DNA of 56,989 nt, taken from positions 1 to 56,989 of the forward strand of contig JAMLIA010000015.1 in the NCBI GenBank assembly GCA_023954495.1, read 5' to 3'. The stretch's first letter is position 1, and every line of letters starts with the position of its first letter. The stretch comes from Thermomicrobiales bacterium. GTDB lineage: Bacteria; Chloroflexota; Chloroflexia; Thermomicrobiales; CFX8. Made by a program: the position numbers and the translations under genes. The notes below the pieces were generated by a model, which did not search any database, was not told where the DNA came from, and saw only the letters and a list, made by a program, of their open reading frames with translations. Below, piece after piece: positions 32,763 through 42,030 of this stretch.

Positions 32763-34253
32763 TCAATCGCCGATGCGTGTCCAGGTGCCGCAGGTCTTCG
32801 ACGTGAATGCTGCATCACTTCCGCTAATCGTCACGGTCTGAATGCTGGTTGAGAATTCGTTGGCGATGATGCCGTCCAGGTCGCCGGTGAAGTCAGACTG
32901 GCGCTCCCAGTAGCACCCCTCGCTCGAATCGCTGTTACGCCACGTGCCTGGTCCGACATCGACGCTGACGATCCAGGTGCCGTCGCCGAAATCTGCCGTT
33001 GGGCTCGTGGTGATCGCGGACAGATCGGTAGACCAGGTGCCGCAGCCTTCTGAGAAGAAGCCGGTGTCACTGGCGTCGATGCTGACGACAGCGCGGCCGG
33101 TATTGATGTCATTCGCGATGATGTCATCAATCGTACCGCCGAAGCCGCTCAACCGCTCCCAGTAGCACATGACACCACTGGCGCCACTGCGGTAGGTGCC
33201 GGCCTCGATGTCCTTGCCGACGGTCCACGAGCCGTCGGTGAAGGTCGTGGCGTCCGGGCCGGGTGTTGGCGTCAGGATCGGTGGCTCGGTTGGGTTCGGC
33301 TCGGGCTCAGGGTCAGTGCCCGATGTCAGGCTGGAGCGCCACGCATAGTAGTGCTGCCCGACATTACCCGCCTCGACCTGCCAGCCCGACTGGTTGGCCG
33401 CATTGAAGGTCAGGCAGCGGCGCTCGAAGCACTGCCACAGCACCGTCGTCGGCTCCCCACCGATCATCACCTGCGACCAGTACGCCTCAGTGATCGGATA
33501 GCCCGTGGCGTAGTACGAGTTCTGGAACAGCGGTGCCTCGGTCAGCTCCCCGTTCTCCTGCACCAGTCCCGAGGAGTTCATGAAATCCCAGAAGACCGAC
33601 GCCACCGTGTGGTCGATGCCCTCGACGGTCAGCCGCTCGGCTGCCGTCACGTTCGCTGGTGGATCGGCTGGTGCCGTCGCCATGATGCCGGAGCCATCGA
33701 CCCAGGTCGTGAGTGTCGTGCCGACCGCGGTAGCCGGCTGATCTCGCAGACCGAAGGCGGCGATGTCGGCGTAGGTCGGCTGGCTGCCGGGATCACCAGC
33801 GATGTTGACCGTCGCCGGGTCGTGCGCCTCGAAGTGCGTATCTCCGAGCTGGAGCTGACCGGTCACCATCTCGACGACGAGCAGACCGTTGGTCACATCC
33901 CACGGTTCGGTAGCACCGGACCATGCTGCGTCTTCCATGCGGGACTTGTCGTAGTACTGGACGGTGCGCATGCCACCGGGAGCGTCGTCATACGGTTCCT
34001 GGAGTGCGCCGGTGTTGGCCTGCGGTCCCCACATCCAGGTGCGCAGGACATTGCCGTTGGCGACCGGTTGGTCGGTGCGCGCCCAGGTGCGCTGGAAGGC
34101 GTCGGTCGCCGGAGTCTCGGCTGCGGCGGAGAGAATCGCCAGTTGGGCGACGGCGAGAGTAAGGAGGGCGGTCCCAATTAACGCCCCGGTGATCCAGGTG
34201 GGGCGGCTGGATAAGCGGCCCGTGAATCGGTGTATCGCTGCCATGGGGCACAT
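32763..34253 (-). CDS. Secreted protein with two C-terminal tandem modules, Chloroflexota type
   Basis: A 496-residue exported protein. The signal region is about 15-45 (GALIGTALLTLAVAQLAILSAAA). The N-terminal domain (about 48-320) starts FQRTWARTDQPVANG and contains RTWMWGP and TVQYYDKSRMED, a pattern I associate with Chloroflexota secreted proteins of unknown function. After a Pro/Thr/Glu linker come two ~70-residue repeats, each with a (G)xWxVxxDxxxGTxR start, a CYWERxSxF core and a C-GTW end. Each repeat has a conserved pair of Cys that could form a disulphide. A good promoter lies at 34391-34420. Function unknown; cell-surface binding is a guess. Confidence 0.75.
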   Translation of the reverse strand: MCPMAAIHRFTGRLSSRPTWITGALIGTALLTLAVAQLAILSAAAETPATDAFQRTWARTDQPVANGNVLRTWMWGPQANTGALQEPYDDAPGGMRTVQYYDKSRMEDAAWSGATEPWDVTNGLLVVEMVTGQLQLGDTHFEAHDPATVNIAGDPGSQPTYADIAAFGLRDQPATAVGTTLTTWVDGSGIMATAPADPPANVTAAERLTVEGIDHTVASVFWDFMNSSGLVQENGELTEAPLFQNSYYATGYPITEAYWSQVMIGGEPTTVLWQCFERRCLTFNAANQSGWQVEAGNVGQHYYAWRSSLTSGTDPEPEPNPTEPPILTPTPGPDATTFTDGSWTVGKDIEAGTYRSGASGVMCYWERLSGFGGTIDDIIANDINTGRAVVSIDASDTGFFSEGCGTWSTDLSAITTSPTADFGDGTWIVSVDVGPGTWRNSDSSEGCYWERQSDFTGDLDGIIANEFSTSIQTVTISGSDAAFTSKTCGTWTRIGD

Positions 34254-34390
34254 CGCTTTCTCATAGGATTATTGAGATTCATGCTGTATCGCCAGGGTCA
34301 CGTACCGTCACGGACGGCGGGCGTGATGGCTCCTTTCATTTGCGCATAGATTGCCTGCACGTGACCTGTCGGAAACTGTCTCGTGGGCGC

Positions 34391-34420
34391 AGTATAGGAG
34401 GGTTTCACGGGTTGTGTCAA
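34391..34420 (-). promoter_or_regulatory. Sigma-70-type promoter for the secreted-protein gene
   Basis: On the minus strand TTGACA (34420-34415), an 18-bp spacer and TATACT (34396-34391). The leader to the start at 34253 is about 130 bases. The rest of the 34254-34458 gap shows no gene. Confidence 0.7.
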
Positions 34421-34458
34421 CGACACCGACCGTGATCTGGCCGGGCTGAAACGATGTC

Positions 34459-36000
34459 CTAGAAGCTGCCGCCGGCCGCGCCGCTCCCGGCCGAGGCACC
34501 CGACCCGGCAGCGCCACTGCTGGATGGCGCGACGCTGCTGTTGAACGCAACCCAGTACGGATAGAAGCCGGCAGTATAGGCCGAGCCGGTCTCCGGGCCG
34601 CCCAGCCAGACCGGTAGGTAGCCCGCTTCGCTCGCCTTTTCGAGTCGTTTGTTGAATGCCTGTCCCGATCCGAGCGCCAATGCATAGGGCACGGCGGTGT
34701 CGAGATCGAGGTCCACCTGCGGGTTCTTGCCGGCTGCGCCAAGATAGCGCTTGTAGCCACGCCAGGGAGCAGCAACCTGATCGCCTTCGACGGTCGTGTT
34801 CGGTATCTGAGAAACGAGGATGATCGCGATCGTGCCGACGAATGCCAGCGGAACGAACCCGATCAGCGCCAACGGACTCTTCGCGATGGCAGCGAGAATG
34901 ATGACGATGATCGCCAGGCCGTACAGCAGCGCCGCGAAGATCCAGTACGGTTTGCGCCGCTCGTTCGCATCTGTCGCGAACCAGCCGCGCTCGATCAGCT
35001 CCTGGCGGATCTGCTTGCGCACATCACCCCACGACTTTCGCACCTTACCCATCTGCTTGTCGCTGACGATCCCGTCCGCGTCCGCCTGCTCGGACAGCGC
35101 GCTCCAGATCATCTGCTCGTAGCCGGGCTGCACGTCGCGCTCATCCTGTAGCCGGATGCGGATTTTCTTCTTGCCATCCGGCTCGATGGCGATCGCACCG
35201 CGCGCCGCGAGGTCGAGCAGTGTTGCGCCAATCGCCGTATCGGTGACGTTCCCCGCGACGAGCGATCCGGCCAGCGCCGGTGACAGATCGGTTGGTGGAG
35301 AGACTGCTTGCGTGACCGGTGCCTTCGACGTCATCCGCGTCGGGATGCGCTGCGACAGCAGGAACCCCGCAGCTGCCGCCAGGACGACACCGAGGAAATT
35401 GACGATGCTGAACGCGCCGTCCGCGACCGACCCGGCGAAGCGCTCGGCGGTGCTCGGCTCCGGCGGTGGTGGCGGGCCGAGCGTCAGGTCGCGCTCGATG
35501 CGCTCCAGCGCGAGGATGATGGCACCGGCGATGTCGCCGTCTTCCAGTTGGGGCCGCATGTCGCTGGCGATGCGGTCGAGCTCGTACTGCGGCAGGTTGC
35601 CATCAATCAGCGACTTCCCGGCGATCAGTGCGTAGGTGCCGTGGTCCAGATTATCCGGCTGCAAATTAAGGAAGATGACCACGCCATCGCGCTGATCCGG
35701 TCCGGACTGAATATCCCACGTCTCCATCAGCTCGCGGCCATCAGCAACGGTCTCGTCGTAGTCGGCGTCGCGGGCTGCCAGAAAGACGACCACGGGCGAG
35801 CCGGTCTCTTCGACTGCGGCTGCCTGTGTATCGATGCGAGCGATGTTGTCAGCTGTCAGAGCCCCGGTCTGGTCATAGACACGCTGGCCGGGGACGCGGT
35901 CGCCGAAGTCGGCGGCGAGGGCAATCAGCGGGGCCGACACTGCCAGGAGCAGGACGACCACCATCACGCACCAGGACCATCGGCGTGGGGGCAATGACAT
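34459..36000 (-). CDS. TPM-domain membrane protein with DUF2207-like C-terminus
   Basis: Started at ATG 36000 (AAAGG nine bases upstream), giving 513 residues with a cleavable signal (WCVMVVVLLLAVSAPLIALA). The next ~150 residues are a TPM domain (VYDQTGALTADNIARIDTQAAAVEETGSPVVVFLA, and DGVVIFLNLQP) of the YgcG/PSB32 type, extracytoplasmic. Further membrane segments occur near residues 205-225 and a pair around 355-410. The intervening and later cytoplasmic parts resemble DUF2207 proteins, ending in a Gly/Ser/Ala-rich tail typical of that group. Function unknown. Divergent from the MFS transporter with only ~53 bp between starts. Confidence 0.8.
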   Translation of the reverse strand: MSLPPRRWSWCVMVVVLLLAVSAPLIALAADFGDRVPGQRVYDQTGALTADNIARIDTQAAAVEETGSPVVVFLAARDADYDETVADGRELMETWDIQSGPDQRDGVVIFLNLQPDNLDHGTYALIAGKSLIDGNLPQYELDRIASDMRPQLEDGDIAGAIILALERIERDLTLGPPPPPEPSTAERFAGSVADGAFSIVNFLGVVLAAAAGFLLSQRIPTRMTSKAPVTQAVSPPTDLSPALAGSLVAGNVTDTAIGATLLDLAARGAIAIEPDGKKKIRIRLQDERDVQPGYEQMIWSALSEQADADGIVSDKQMGKVRKSWGDVRKQIRQELIERGWFATDANERRKPYWIFAALLYGLAIIVIILAAIAKSPLALIGFVPLAFVGTIAIILVSQIPNTTVEGDQVAAPWRGYKRYLGAAGKNPQVDLDLDTAVPYALALGSGQAFNKRLEKASEAGYLPVWLGGPETGSAYTAGFYPYWVAFNSSVAPSSSGAAGSGASAGSGAAGGSF

Positions 36001-36053
36001 GTAGCAGGACCTTTCGTTGCTCTCCATACCGAATAACCTACCGCCCACGTATC

Positions 36054-37313
36054 ATGCACGAACGGTACCAGTGGGTGGGAGGGTTCGTGCTGCAATCGAT
36101 CGGGTTGCTCCCGGCGACCGCGTCGTCAGATGCGATGCTGCTGGTCCTCGCGCGTGGCGTGCGTGCATTCGCCGATGGGTTTATCAGCGTGCTGCTGCCG
36201 GTCTATCTGCTGGAGCTGGGCTTCAGCGAGTTCCGCGTTGGCGCGATCTCGACCGCAACGTTGCTCGGCTCGGCCGGCTTGACGATCCTCGTCGGTCTGG
36301 TTGCCTACCGTCTGCGTCGCCGGAGCCTCCTGCTGGCGGCGGCATTCGTCATGGCGGCAACCGGCTTCGCATTCGCAGCGGTCCACACCTTCTGGCCGTT
36401 ACTGCTCATTGCGTTTATCGGGACGCTCAATCCCTCGGCTGGTGACGTCAGCGTCTTCCTGCCGCTTGAGCAGACGCTCCTGCCGCAGACGGTTGACGAC
36501 CGCGAGCGTACGTCTCTGTTCGCGCGCTACGGCCTCGTCGCGTCGCTGGTCGGCGCGGTTGGCGCGCTGGCTGCCGGTCTACCGTCACTGATCGCCCGAT
36601 CCACCGCGCTGAATCTGCAGGATGCGCTCTCACTCATGTTCGTCGCCTACGCACTGCTGGCGCTGATTGCGATGGCGCTCTACCGCCATCTCTCGCCGGC
36701 CATCGAACCCCCGGCAGATGCACCACCGACGCCGCTGCGCGAATCGAAGCGCATCGTCTACACGCTGGCCGCGCTCTTCTCGCTGGATTCATTCGGCGGC
36801 GGCTTCGTCGTGCAGTCACTGTTGGCGCTCTGGCTATTTCAGCGCTTCGACCTGTCGATCGCCACGACCGCCACAATCTTCTTCTGGTCGGGGCTGCTGT
36901 CGGCCATCTCCTATCCGGTGGCAGCCTGGCTGGCGGGTCGGATCGGGCTGGTCAACACGATGGTCTTCAGCCATCTACCGGCAAACATCTTCCTGATTCT
37001 GGTGCCGTTCATGCCGAACCTGTCGCTGGCGATCACGCTCCTCTTCGCACGGAGCCTGCTCTCGCAGATGGACGTGCCGACTCGCAACTCCTACGTCATG
37101 GCAGTGGTCACTCCCGCCGAGCGCCCGGCCGCAGCGAGCCTCACATCGGTGCCACGCAGCCTGGCGTCGGCAGCCAGTCCACTGCTGTCCGGCTGGATGC
37201 TCTCGCTCTCGCCGTTCGGCTGGCCGCTAGTCGTCGCCGGCACGCTGAAAGGTACCTACGATCTGCTGCTGCTAGCGATGTTCAAGTCGGTGCGTCCGCC
37301 GGAAGAACGCTGA
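36054..37313 (+). CDS. Major facilitator superfamily transporter
   Basis: A 419-residue, ~12-helix transporter. I chose ATG 36054; the frame is open upstream to 35826 but that part overlaps the divergent TPM gene and is Arg/Ser-rich. The first helix region LARGVRAFADGFISVLLPVYLLELGFS and the loop between helices 2 and 3 with YRLRRR are MFS-like. A central cytoplasmic loop (about 220-240) separates the two six-helix halves. The export/import direction and substrate cannot be read; the form is like multidrug-type MFS. No strong ribosome site is seen. Confidence 0.87.
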   Translation: MHERYQWVGGFVLQSIGLLPATASSDAMLLVLARGVRAFADGFISVLLPVYLLELGFSEFRVGAISTATLLGSAGLTILVGLVAYRLRRRSLLLAAAFVMAATGFAFAAVHTFWPLLLIAFIGTLNPSAGDVSVFLPLEQTLLPQTVDDRERTSLFARYGLVASLVGAVGALAAGLPSLIARSTALNLQDALSLMFVAYALLALIAMALYRHLSPAIEPPADAPPTPLRESKRIVYTLAALFSLDSFGGGFVVQSLLALWLFQRFDLSIATTATIFFWSGLLSAISYPVAAWLAGRIGLVNTMVFSHLPANIFLILVPFMPNLSLAITLLFARSLLSQMDVPTRNSYVMAVVTPAERPAAASLTSVPRSLASAASPLLSGWMLSLSPFGWPLVVAGTLKGTYDLLLLAMFKSVRPPEER

Positions 37314-37365
37314 GGTTGGTTGTCGGGGGTTGGACGCGGTGGCGATATACCGAGGCCACGCGGGG

Positions 37366-37408
37366 GTGTCGCCTCACGGCGATGACAGCGCGAGCGCTGT
37401 CCCTACGA
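37366..37408. repeat. Dispersed short repeat, core GTCGCCTCACGGCGA
   Basis: GTGTCGCCTCACGGCGATGACAG followed by GCGCGAGCGCTGTCCC, which can fold. The core recurs at 39181 (reverse orientation), 56392, 56709 and 56803, always between genes. Confidence 0.6.
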
Positions 37409-37428
37409 AGGGATCAAAGGCTATTTGC

Positions 37429-37932
37429 TCAGGACGAAGCTGGCGGCCCAATCCGCGTCATTCGTGGGGCGCGGATGACGAGCGTGATGCCGGCCAGTAG
37501 CAGGAGCGCAATGCCGATTGCCACCCACGGCTGCCGCTTCGGGACAGTGCGGTTGAGATGCTCCAGATAGACGCTGGATTCGTCGAGTCGCCCCGTGCCG
37601 GTGCAGGCGTCGGTGTGGATGCGGATCGTGTCCGGCTCATGAATGCCGTAGACCAGATAGTCGACGCCCGACTCAAAGGGGATTCGCTCAGTACCGTCAA
37701 CGGATACCTGCGCGATTGGCGCGACGTCACCCTTCCAGACTTGCTCGACCTTGACCGTGGAGAACCAGGGCGGTTCCTTGTTGGGATCGTCTGTGGAAGT
37801 GACGCGACCGCTGAAGATCACGTCTGCGCGCTCAAAGGCATCGTCAACGGTGAGAATACGGCATGCTCCTGCCGCCTGATCCGGCCAGGCGACCAGCCCA
37901 ACGACGATGACGAGTGCCAATATTCTCCACAT
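37429..37932 (-). CDS. Exported NTR/TIMP-like small protein with C-terminal anchor
   Basis: A 167-residue protein started at ATG 37932 (GGAGAGGG upstream). A signal peptide (MWRILALVIVVGLVAWPDQAAG) is followed by ACRILTVDDAFERADVIFSGRV, the pattern seen in bacterial netrin/TIMP-like domains. Matching Cys occurs near DACTGTG, and VEQVWKGD is typical. The C-terminus has a membrane segment (WVAIGIALLLLAGITLVI) and a short basic tail. The domain is found in exported proteins of unknown role; protease inhibition is not established in bacteria. It lies downstream of htpX on the same strand across a hairpin. Confidence 0.72.
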   Translation of the reverse strand: MWRILALVIVVGLVAWPDQAAGACRILTVDDAFERADVIFSGRVTSTDDPNKEPPWFSTVKVEQVWKGDVAPIAQVSVDGTERIPFESGVDYLVYGIHEPDTIRIHTDACTGTGRLDESSVYLEHLNRTVPKRQPWVAIGIALLLLAGITLVIRAPRMTRIGPPASS

Positions 37933-37999
37933 CGTCGCGACCCTCTCCGCTCGCCGTGCCTCCAATTTACTCGCAACCACCATACCGCGAGGTATGGGC

Positions 38000-38028
38000 A
38001 ACCCCTCGTCCGGGGCGGACGAGGGGTT
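38000..38028 (-). terminator. 13-bp GC hairpin after htpX
   Basis: AACCCCTCGTCCG and CGGACGAGGGGTT pair perfectly over 13 bp around a GGG loop, 25 bases beyond the htpX stop. The minus-strand sequence after the stem begins GCCCATACC, without a U-run. Confidence 0.6.
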
Positions 38029-38052
38029 GGGAAAAGGGGGTAGGGGTAGAAG

Positions 38053-38934
38053 TTATCGAAGATAGGCCGACTGGCTGGGCTGCAATGCCATCTGCTGCAG
38101 TCGGGCGACGCGGTCCGCAGTCGGTGGGTGTGTGCTGAAGAGCTTGCTGACGGTCGCGCCGGCAATCGGGTTCACGATGAACAGGTGCTGTGTCGCCGGG
38201 TTGGTCTGCGCCATCGGGCGTCGCTGGACGCCGGTCTGCAGCTTCTCCAGCGCGCTGGCCAGCGGCAGTGGATCGCCCAGAATCCGTGCGCCGGTCGCGT
38301 CGGCCGAGAACTCGCGCGATCGTGAGATCGCCAACTGGATGATCATTGCGGCGATCGGCGCGAGAATCGCGAGGGCCAGCATGCCGATGATACTGCCGCC
38401 TTCTTCATCGTCGCGACCGAATCCACCGAAGATCGCCGTCCATTGCAGCATGTTCGCAATCCAGGTGATCGCGCCGGCGATGGTCGCGACAACGGCACTG
38501 ATCAGCGTGTCGCGGTTGCGGATGTGCGCCAGCTCGTGGGCCATCACGCCGGCCAGCTCATCCTTGCTCAGCAGGCGCTGGATGCCGGTTGTCACCGCGA
38601 CGGCGGCGTGGTCGGGGTTGCGGCCAGTGGCAAACGCGTTCGGGCTCTCGTTGTCGATGACATAGACGCGCGGCTTCGGCAGGCGGGCCAGCATCGACAG
38701 ATGCTCGACCATGCCGTGCAACTCCGGCTCCTCGGCCTCCGTCACCTCGCGCGCGCCAGACATCCGCAACGCCAGCTTGTCGGAAAACCACCAGGCACCG
38801 AAGTTCAGCACCAGCGCGATGAGCAGGAAGATGGCCGCGCCACTCGGGCCACCTACGAACTGCCCGATCACGACCAGCAGCATCGTGAGCGCGGTTAAGA
38901 GTCCGACAGTCTTGATTGTGTTTCCAGTTGTCAT
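38053..38934 (-). CDS. htpX: HtpX-type M48 membrane zinc metalloprotease
   Basis: A 293-residue protease, the usual HtpX length. Start ATG 38934 has GGAGG ten bases upstream; the longer frame to 39180 is not conserved-looking. Two N-terminal membrane segments (about 9-27 and 32-50) precede the active site HELAH with His133, Glu134 and His137. The third ligand region is REFSADATGARI. Two further hydrophobic segments follow the active site. It degrades misfolded membrane proteins at the cytoplasmic face of the inner membrane. The ~360-bp region upstream contains dispersed repeats and no other gene. Confidence 0.94.
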   Translation of the reverse strand: MTTGNTIKTVGLLTALTMLLVVIGQFVGGPSGAAIFLLIALVLNFGAWWFSDKLALRMSGAREVTEAEEPELHGMVEHLSMLARLPKPRVYVIDNESPNAFATGRNPDHAAVAVTTGIQRLLSKDELAGVMAHELAHIRNRDTLISAVVATIAGAITWIANMLQWTAIFGGFGRDDEEGGSIIGMLALAILAPIAAMIIQLAISRSREFSADATGARILGDPLPLASALEKLQTGVQRRPMAQTNPATQHLFIVNPIAGATVSKLFSTHPPTADRVARLQQMALQPSQSAYLR

Positions 38935-39180
38935 TGCCGGACGACCTCCATGGGTTCGTGAGCGTGAGCGTCGGTAGTCGGTATATGAGTCCGACATATT
39001 GATCATGCGCTGCACGTATGACAAGGGCATGAAGCGTGGGTGAAGGTTTGCGGTTTGGCTCAAAACCGATGAATCGGCGCTATCCTGTCGCAGAGATTGC
39101 GGACGAAGTTGGCATCGCCTCGTCCGCGACGACAGCCGTGCTTTCTCATTCAGGCTCGCACTGGCGGGCAGCCCGGTCAC

Positions 39181-39208
39181 CTACTGTCCTCGCCGTGAGG
39201 CGACGCTC
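39181..39208. repeat. Dispersed short repeat, reverse orientation
   Basis: CTGTCCTCGCCGTGAGGCGAC is the reverse complement of the copy at 56803 over about 20 bases. Confidence 0.55.
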
Positions 39209-39251
39209 CTGCTGGAGTGCAGCACGGCAGCAACCCCCCAGACACAGGACA

Positions 39252-39291
39252 CCCCTCTCCCCGCGGGAGAGGGGGACGGGGGGTGAGGGCC
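39252..39291. repeat. CCCTCTCCC...GGGAGAGGGGG hairpin repeat
   Basis: Hairpin CCCTCTCCC-CGC-GGGAGAGGG followed by GGACGGGGGGTGAGGGCCT. It matches the composite at 26364-26405 and abuts the 3' end of the serine-hydrolase gene, so it may double as its terminator. Confidence 0.6.
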
Positions 39292-39292
39292 T

Positions 39293-40525
39293 CTACCCCA
39301 TCAACTCCTTCGCTATGGCATGGAACCCGGGGATGCAGATATCGTCGGCCTCAGGTTGGTCCGATGTCGGGTAGCTCGATTGCTGAACGATGATGACCTG
39401 CGCGGTCGGGTCGACGTAGAGCCACTGGCCGTTGATGCCGATGCCGGTGAAGGCGTTGTGCGCGTTGTGCGTGTGCCACCAGAATGCGCGGTATGACCAG
39501 CCTTCCCAGAGCGGCCCGGCCTCGCTCAGGCCGCGCGCGAACGCTTCGCGGTCGCCACCAGCCCGGATCGTCGCGACGACCTCCGGCGCGAGGATTTGCT
39601 GGTCGTCCCAGGTGCCGTTCTGCAGGAGCAACTGGCCAAAGCGCGCCAGATCGCGAGCGGCGGCATTTAATCCTGCGCCCGCCATCTCCATGCCGATCCG
39701 ATCCCGGATCATGTAGGCGTCGCGTTCCATCCCCAACTGCGACCAGATGCGCTCGCTGATGACCTGCGAGACTGGCTTGCCGGTGACGCGCGCGATGATC
39801 CAGCCGGCCACCTCGGTATTCGGCGTCACGTAGTGGAACGTCTCGCCGTGGCTGCCTTCCTTCTGGAACTGCGGCAGCAGCTCCTCCAGGTTGCACGGAC
39901 CCTTCCAGCCGTCCGGGATCGGGCTGAAGCCGCTGGCGATGCCGTAGCGAGCGACGTCACCCTCGCCGAAGTCGTAGACCTCGTCGAAGTGGATGCCGGT
40001 CGACATGTCGATCGCGTGGCGGACGGTTGCATCCTGCCAGGCGCTGCCGGCCAGCTCCGGGAGGTAGTCAATGACGGGCGCAGCCTCGTCGATCAGCCCC
40101 TCGTGGGCGAGCTGGAGCGCCAGCGTCCCGATGAATGATTTGGTGACCGACATCATCTGATGCTGGCTGGCCGGCCCCATCCCATTGAAGTAGTGCTCGT
40201 CGATCAGCGCGCCATCGTGCAGGACCACCAGAGAGTCCGCATAGCTCAGTGCCAGCATCTCGGCGACCGTCCGCTCGCTGCCGCTCGCGTCGGTGAACGA
40301 CAGATCGCTGAGATCCCTGCGCTGCGCGGGCAGCTCACTCACCGGCCCGCTGCCGCGCGAGATCTCCGCCGTCGGCATCAGCTCGCGCATGTGCTGAAAC
40401 GCCCAGCGATTATTCGGCGGCTCCATCAGGTTCGCCTGCGTGACGCGCTTATCCGGCGGCGCCGGATAACCTTGCATTAACCCCAGCTCGGCGGCCGTCG
40501 GTGGTGACTTCACCATCTTCTTCAT
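39293..40525 (-). CDS. Class C beta-lactamase-like serine hydrolase
   Basis: A 410-residue protein of the penicillin-binding/beta-lactamase superfamily (S12). The catalytic SxxK is Ser126-Val-Thr-Lys129 (MMSVTKSFIG). The tyrosine region is seen in FHYVTPNTEV, and a late HTHNAHN may be the third motif. No signal peptide is evident, so it is probably a cytoplasmic esterase or peptidase of the family rather than a true beta-lactamase. It stands alone, 71 bases downstream of the histidine-kinase stop. Substrate unknown. Confidence 0.88.
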   Translation of the reverse strand: MKKMVKSPPTAAELGLMQGYPAPPDKRVTQANLMEPPNNRWAFQHMRELMPTAEISRGSGPVSELPAQRRDLSDLSFTDASGSERTVAEMLALSYADSLVVLHDGALIDEHYFNGMGPASQHQMMSVTKSFIGTLALQLAHEGLIDEAAPVIDYLPELAGSAWQDATVRHAIDMSTGIHFDEVYDFGEGDVARYGIASGFSPIPDGWKGPCNLEELLPQFQKEGSHGETFHYVTPNTEVAGWIIARVTGKPVSQVISERIWSQLGMERDAYMIRDRIGMEMAGAGLNAAARDLARFGQLLLQNGTWDDQQILAPEVVATIRAGGDREAFARGLSEAGPLWEGWSYRAFWWHTHNAHNAFTGIGINGQWLYVDPTAQVIIVQQSSYPTSDQPEADDICIPGFHAIAKELMG

Positions 40526-40596
40526 CCCCTTTGCGCATTGCTCGGTCGGGACGCACGATACGTGCGCGGGGTGGTGTGGTCAATGCCGTCTGCCCC

Positions 40597-42015
40597 TCAA
40601 TCCTCACTAATCGGCAACGCCACGGTGAACGTCGAGCCTTCGCCGGGGGTGGAGCGGACGCGGACCTGGCCGCCGTGGGCTTCGGTGATCTGACGGACGA
40701 TCGAGAGGCCGAGGCCGGTTCCGCCGACGGCGCGCGAGCGGCCGGTGTCGGCCCGGTAGAAGCGCTCGAAGATGTGCGGCAAATGCTCGGGGCCGATGCC
40801 GATGCCAGTGTCGGCGACGGTCAGCTCGGCGACCTGCCCGTGACGACGCAGGCTGACCGAGACCGTGCCGCCGGCCGGTGTGTAGCGCAGTGCGTTCTCG
40901 ACCAGGTTCCAGATCAGCTGACGCAGTCGTTCCGCATCACCACGGATGGTCAGTGAATCGTTGGCGGTCAGCTCCAGTGTGCGGACGCCGTCGTCGCGCG
41001 TGGTGATGCGCTGCGCGTCGTCGACGACGTTGGCGACGAGCGCCTCCAGAGGGACGTCATCGTGCTCGATGGCGAGGTCGGCGTCCGCGTCGGCCAGGAA
41101 GAGCAGGTCCTGAACGAGACGGGTCATCCGGTCGACTTCCTCGATCGCGTCGCGGGCGGCGTCGCGCTGCTCCTCGGGCGGCAGTCCGGCAGCAAGCAGC
41201 TCCAGGTTGCCGCGCACGACCATCAGCGGGTTGCGCAGCTCGTGGGACGTGTCGGCGACGAGTGTGCGCTGCCGGTCGAGCATGAGGCTGATGCGATCGA
41301 GCAGGGCGTTGAAGGTCAGCGCCAGGCGTCCGATCTCGTCCGGCTCGTCAGCTTCTGGCACCCGTTCATTGAACTCGCCGGTCTCGGCGATGCGCGCGAC
41401 GCGGTTGGTCAGGTCGGAGACCGGCTGCAGCGCCTGGCGCGTCAGCGACCAGGTGCCGATCAGACCGCCGAGCAGGGCGAGGATGCCGCCGGCCAGCAGG
41501 AGCGTGCGGAACTCGGCGATCGTCTTCATCATCGGGCTGAGCGATTCGGAGAGCTGCACGACAGCGACCGTCTCGCCATTGATCGTGAGCGGGCTGTAGC
41601 GCGAGCGCAAGCGGACACCGCCGATCCGGACAGTCTGGTAGATGTCCTCACCGGAAGCGGCAGCCGCGACGGCCTCGGGATCGAGCGGGACGGTCTCGGC
41701 GGTCAGCGACGAACTGGCCAGAGAGCGACCATCAGTGCCGAGAATATGGATATGGATGTTCTGCGCGCGCAACTCCTGTCCCGGCGTTGGCGGTGAGAGC
41801 ACGAACATCTCGTCGAGCAGGTGCTGGGCGTCGAGGCGGTCGCCACCGCGGATGACAACGGCGCGCTCGATCTGGCCGGCCAGATCGGCCAGCTCATCGT
41901 CGATGCCGGTCGTCAGCGTCTGGCGCAGGATGAGGTAGATGGCGCTGCCCAGGATCGCCAGCGCGATCAGGAACGCGACAGTGTAGATCAGCGCCAGGCG
42001 AAACCGCAGCGACAT
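40597..42015 (-). CDS. Membrane sensor histidine kinase of an OmpR-type two-component system
   Basis: A 472-residue kinase. TM1 is about 7-30, an extracytoplasmic sensor about 31-167, TM2 about 168-190, a HAMP linker about 190-243 and HisKA with His258 (DTSHELRNPL). The HATPase domain follows (NLVENALRYTPAGG as N-box; DTGIGIG and GTGLGLSIV as G-boxes). It phosphorylates the regulator encoded 15 bases upstream (42031-42714), with which it forms an operon. Signal unknown. Confidence 0.95.
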   Translation of the reverse strand: MSLRFRLALIYTVAFLIALAILGSAIYLILRQTLTTGIDDELADLAGQIERAVVIRGGDRLDAQHLLDEMFVLSPPTPGQELRAQNIHIHILGTDGRSLASSSLTAETVPLDPEAVAAAASGEDIYQTVRIGGVRLRSRYSPLTINGETVAVVQLSESLSPMMKTIAEFRTLLLAGGILALLGGLIGTWSLTRQALQPVSDLTNRVARIAETGEFNERVPEADEPDEIGRLALTFNALLDRISLMLDRQRTLVADTSHELRNPLMVVRGNLELLAAGLPPEEQRDAARDAIEEVDRMTRLVQDLLFLADADADLAIEHDDVPLEALVANVVDDAQRITTRDDGVRTLELTANDSLTIRGDAERLRQLIWNLVENALRYTPAGGTVSVSLRRHGQVAELTVADTGIGIGPEHLPHIFERFYRADTGRSRAVGGTGLGLSIVRQITEAHGGQVRVRSTPGEGSTFTVALPISED

Positions 42016-42030
42016 CGAGCAGCCCCGCGT

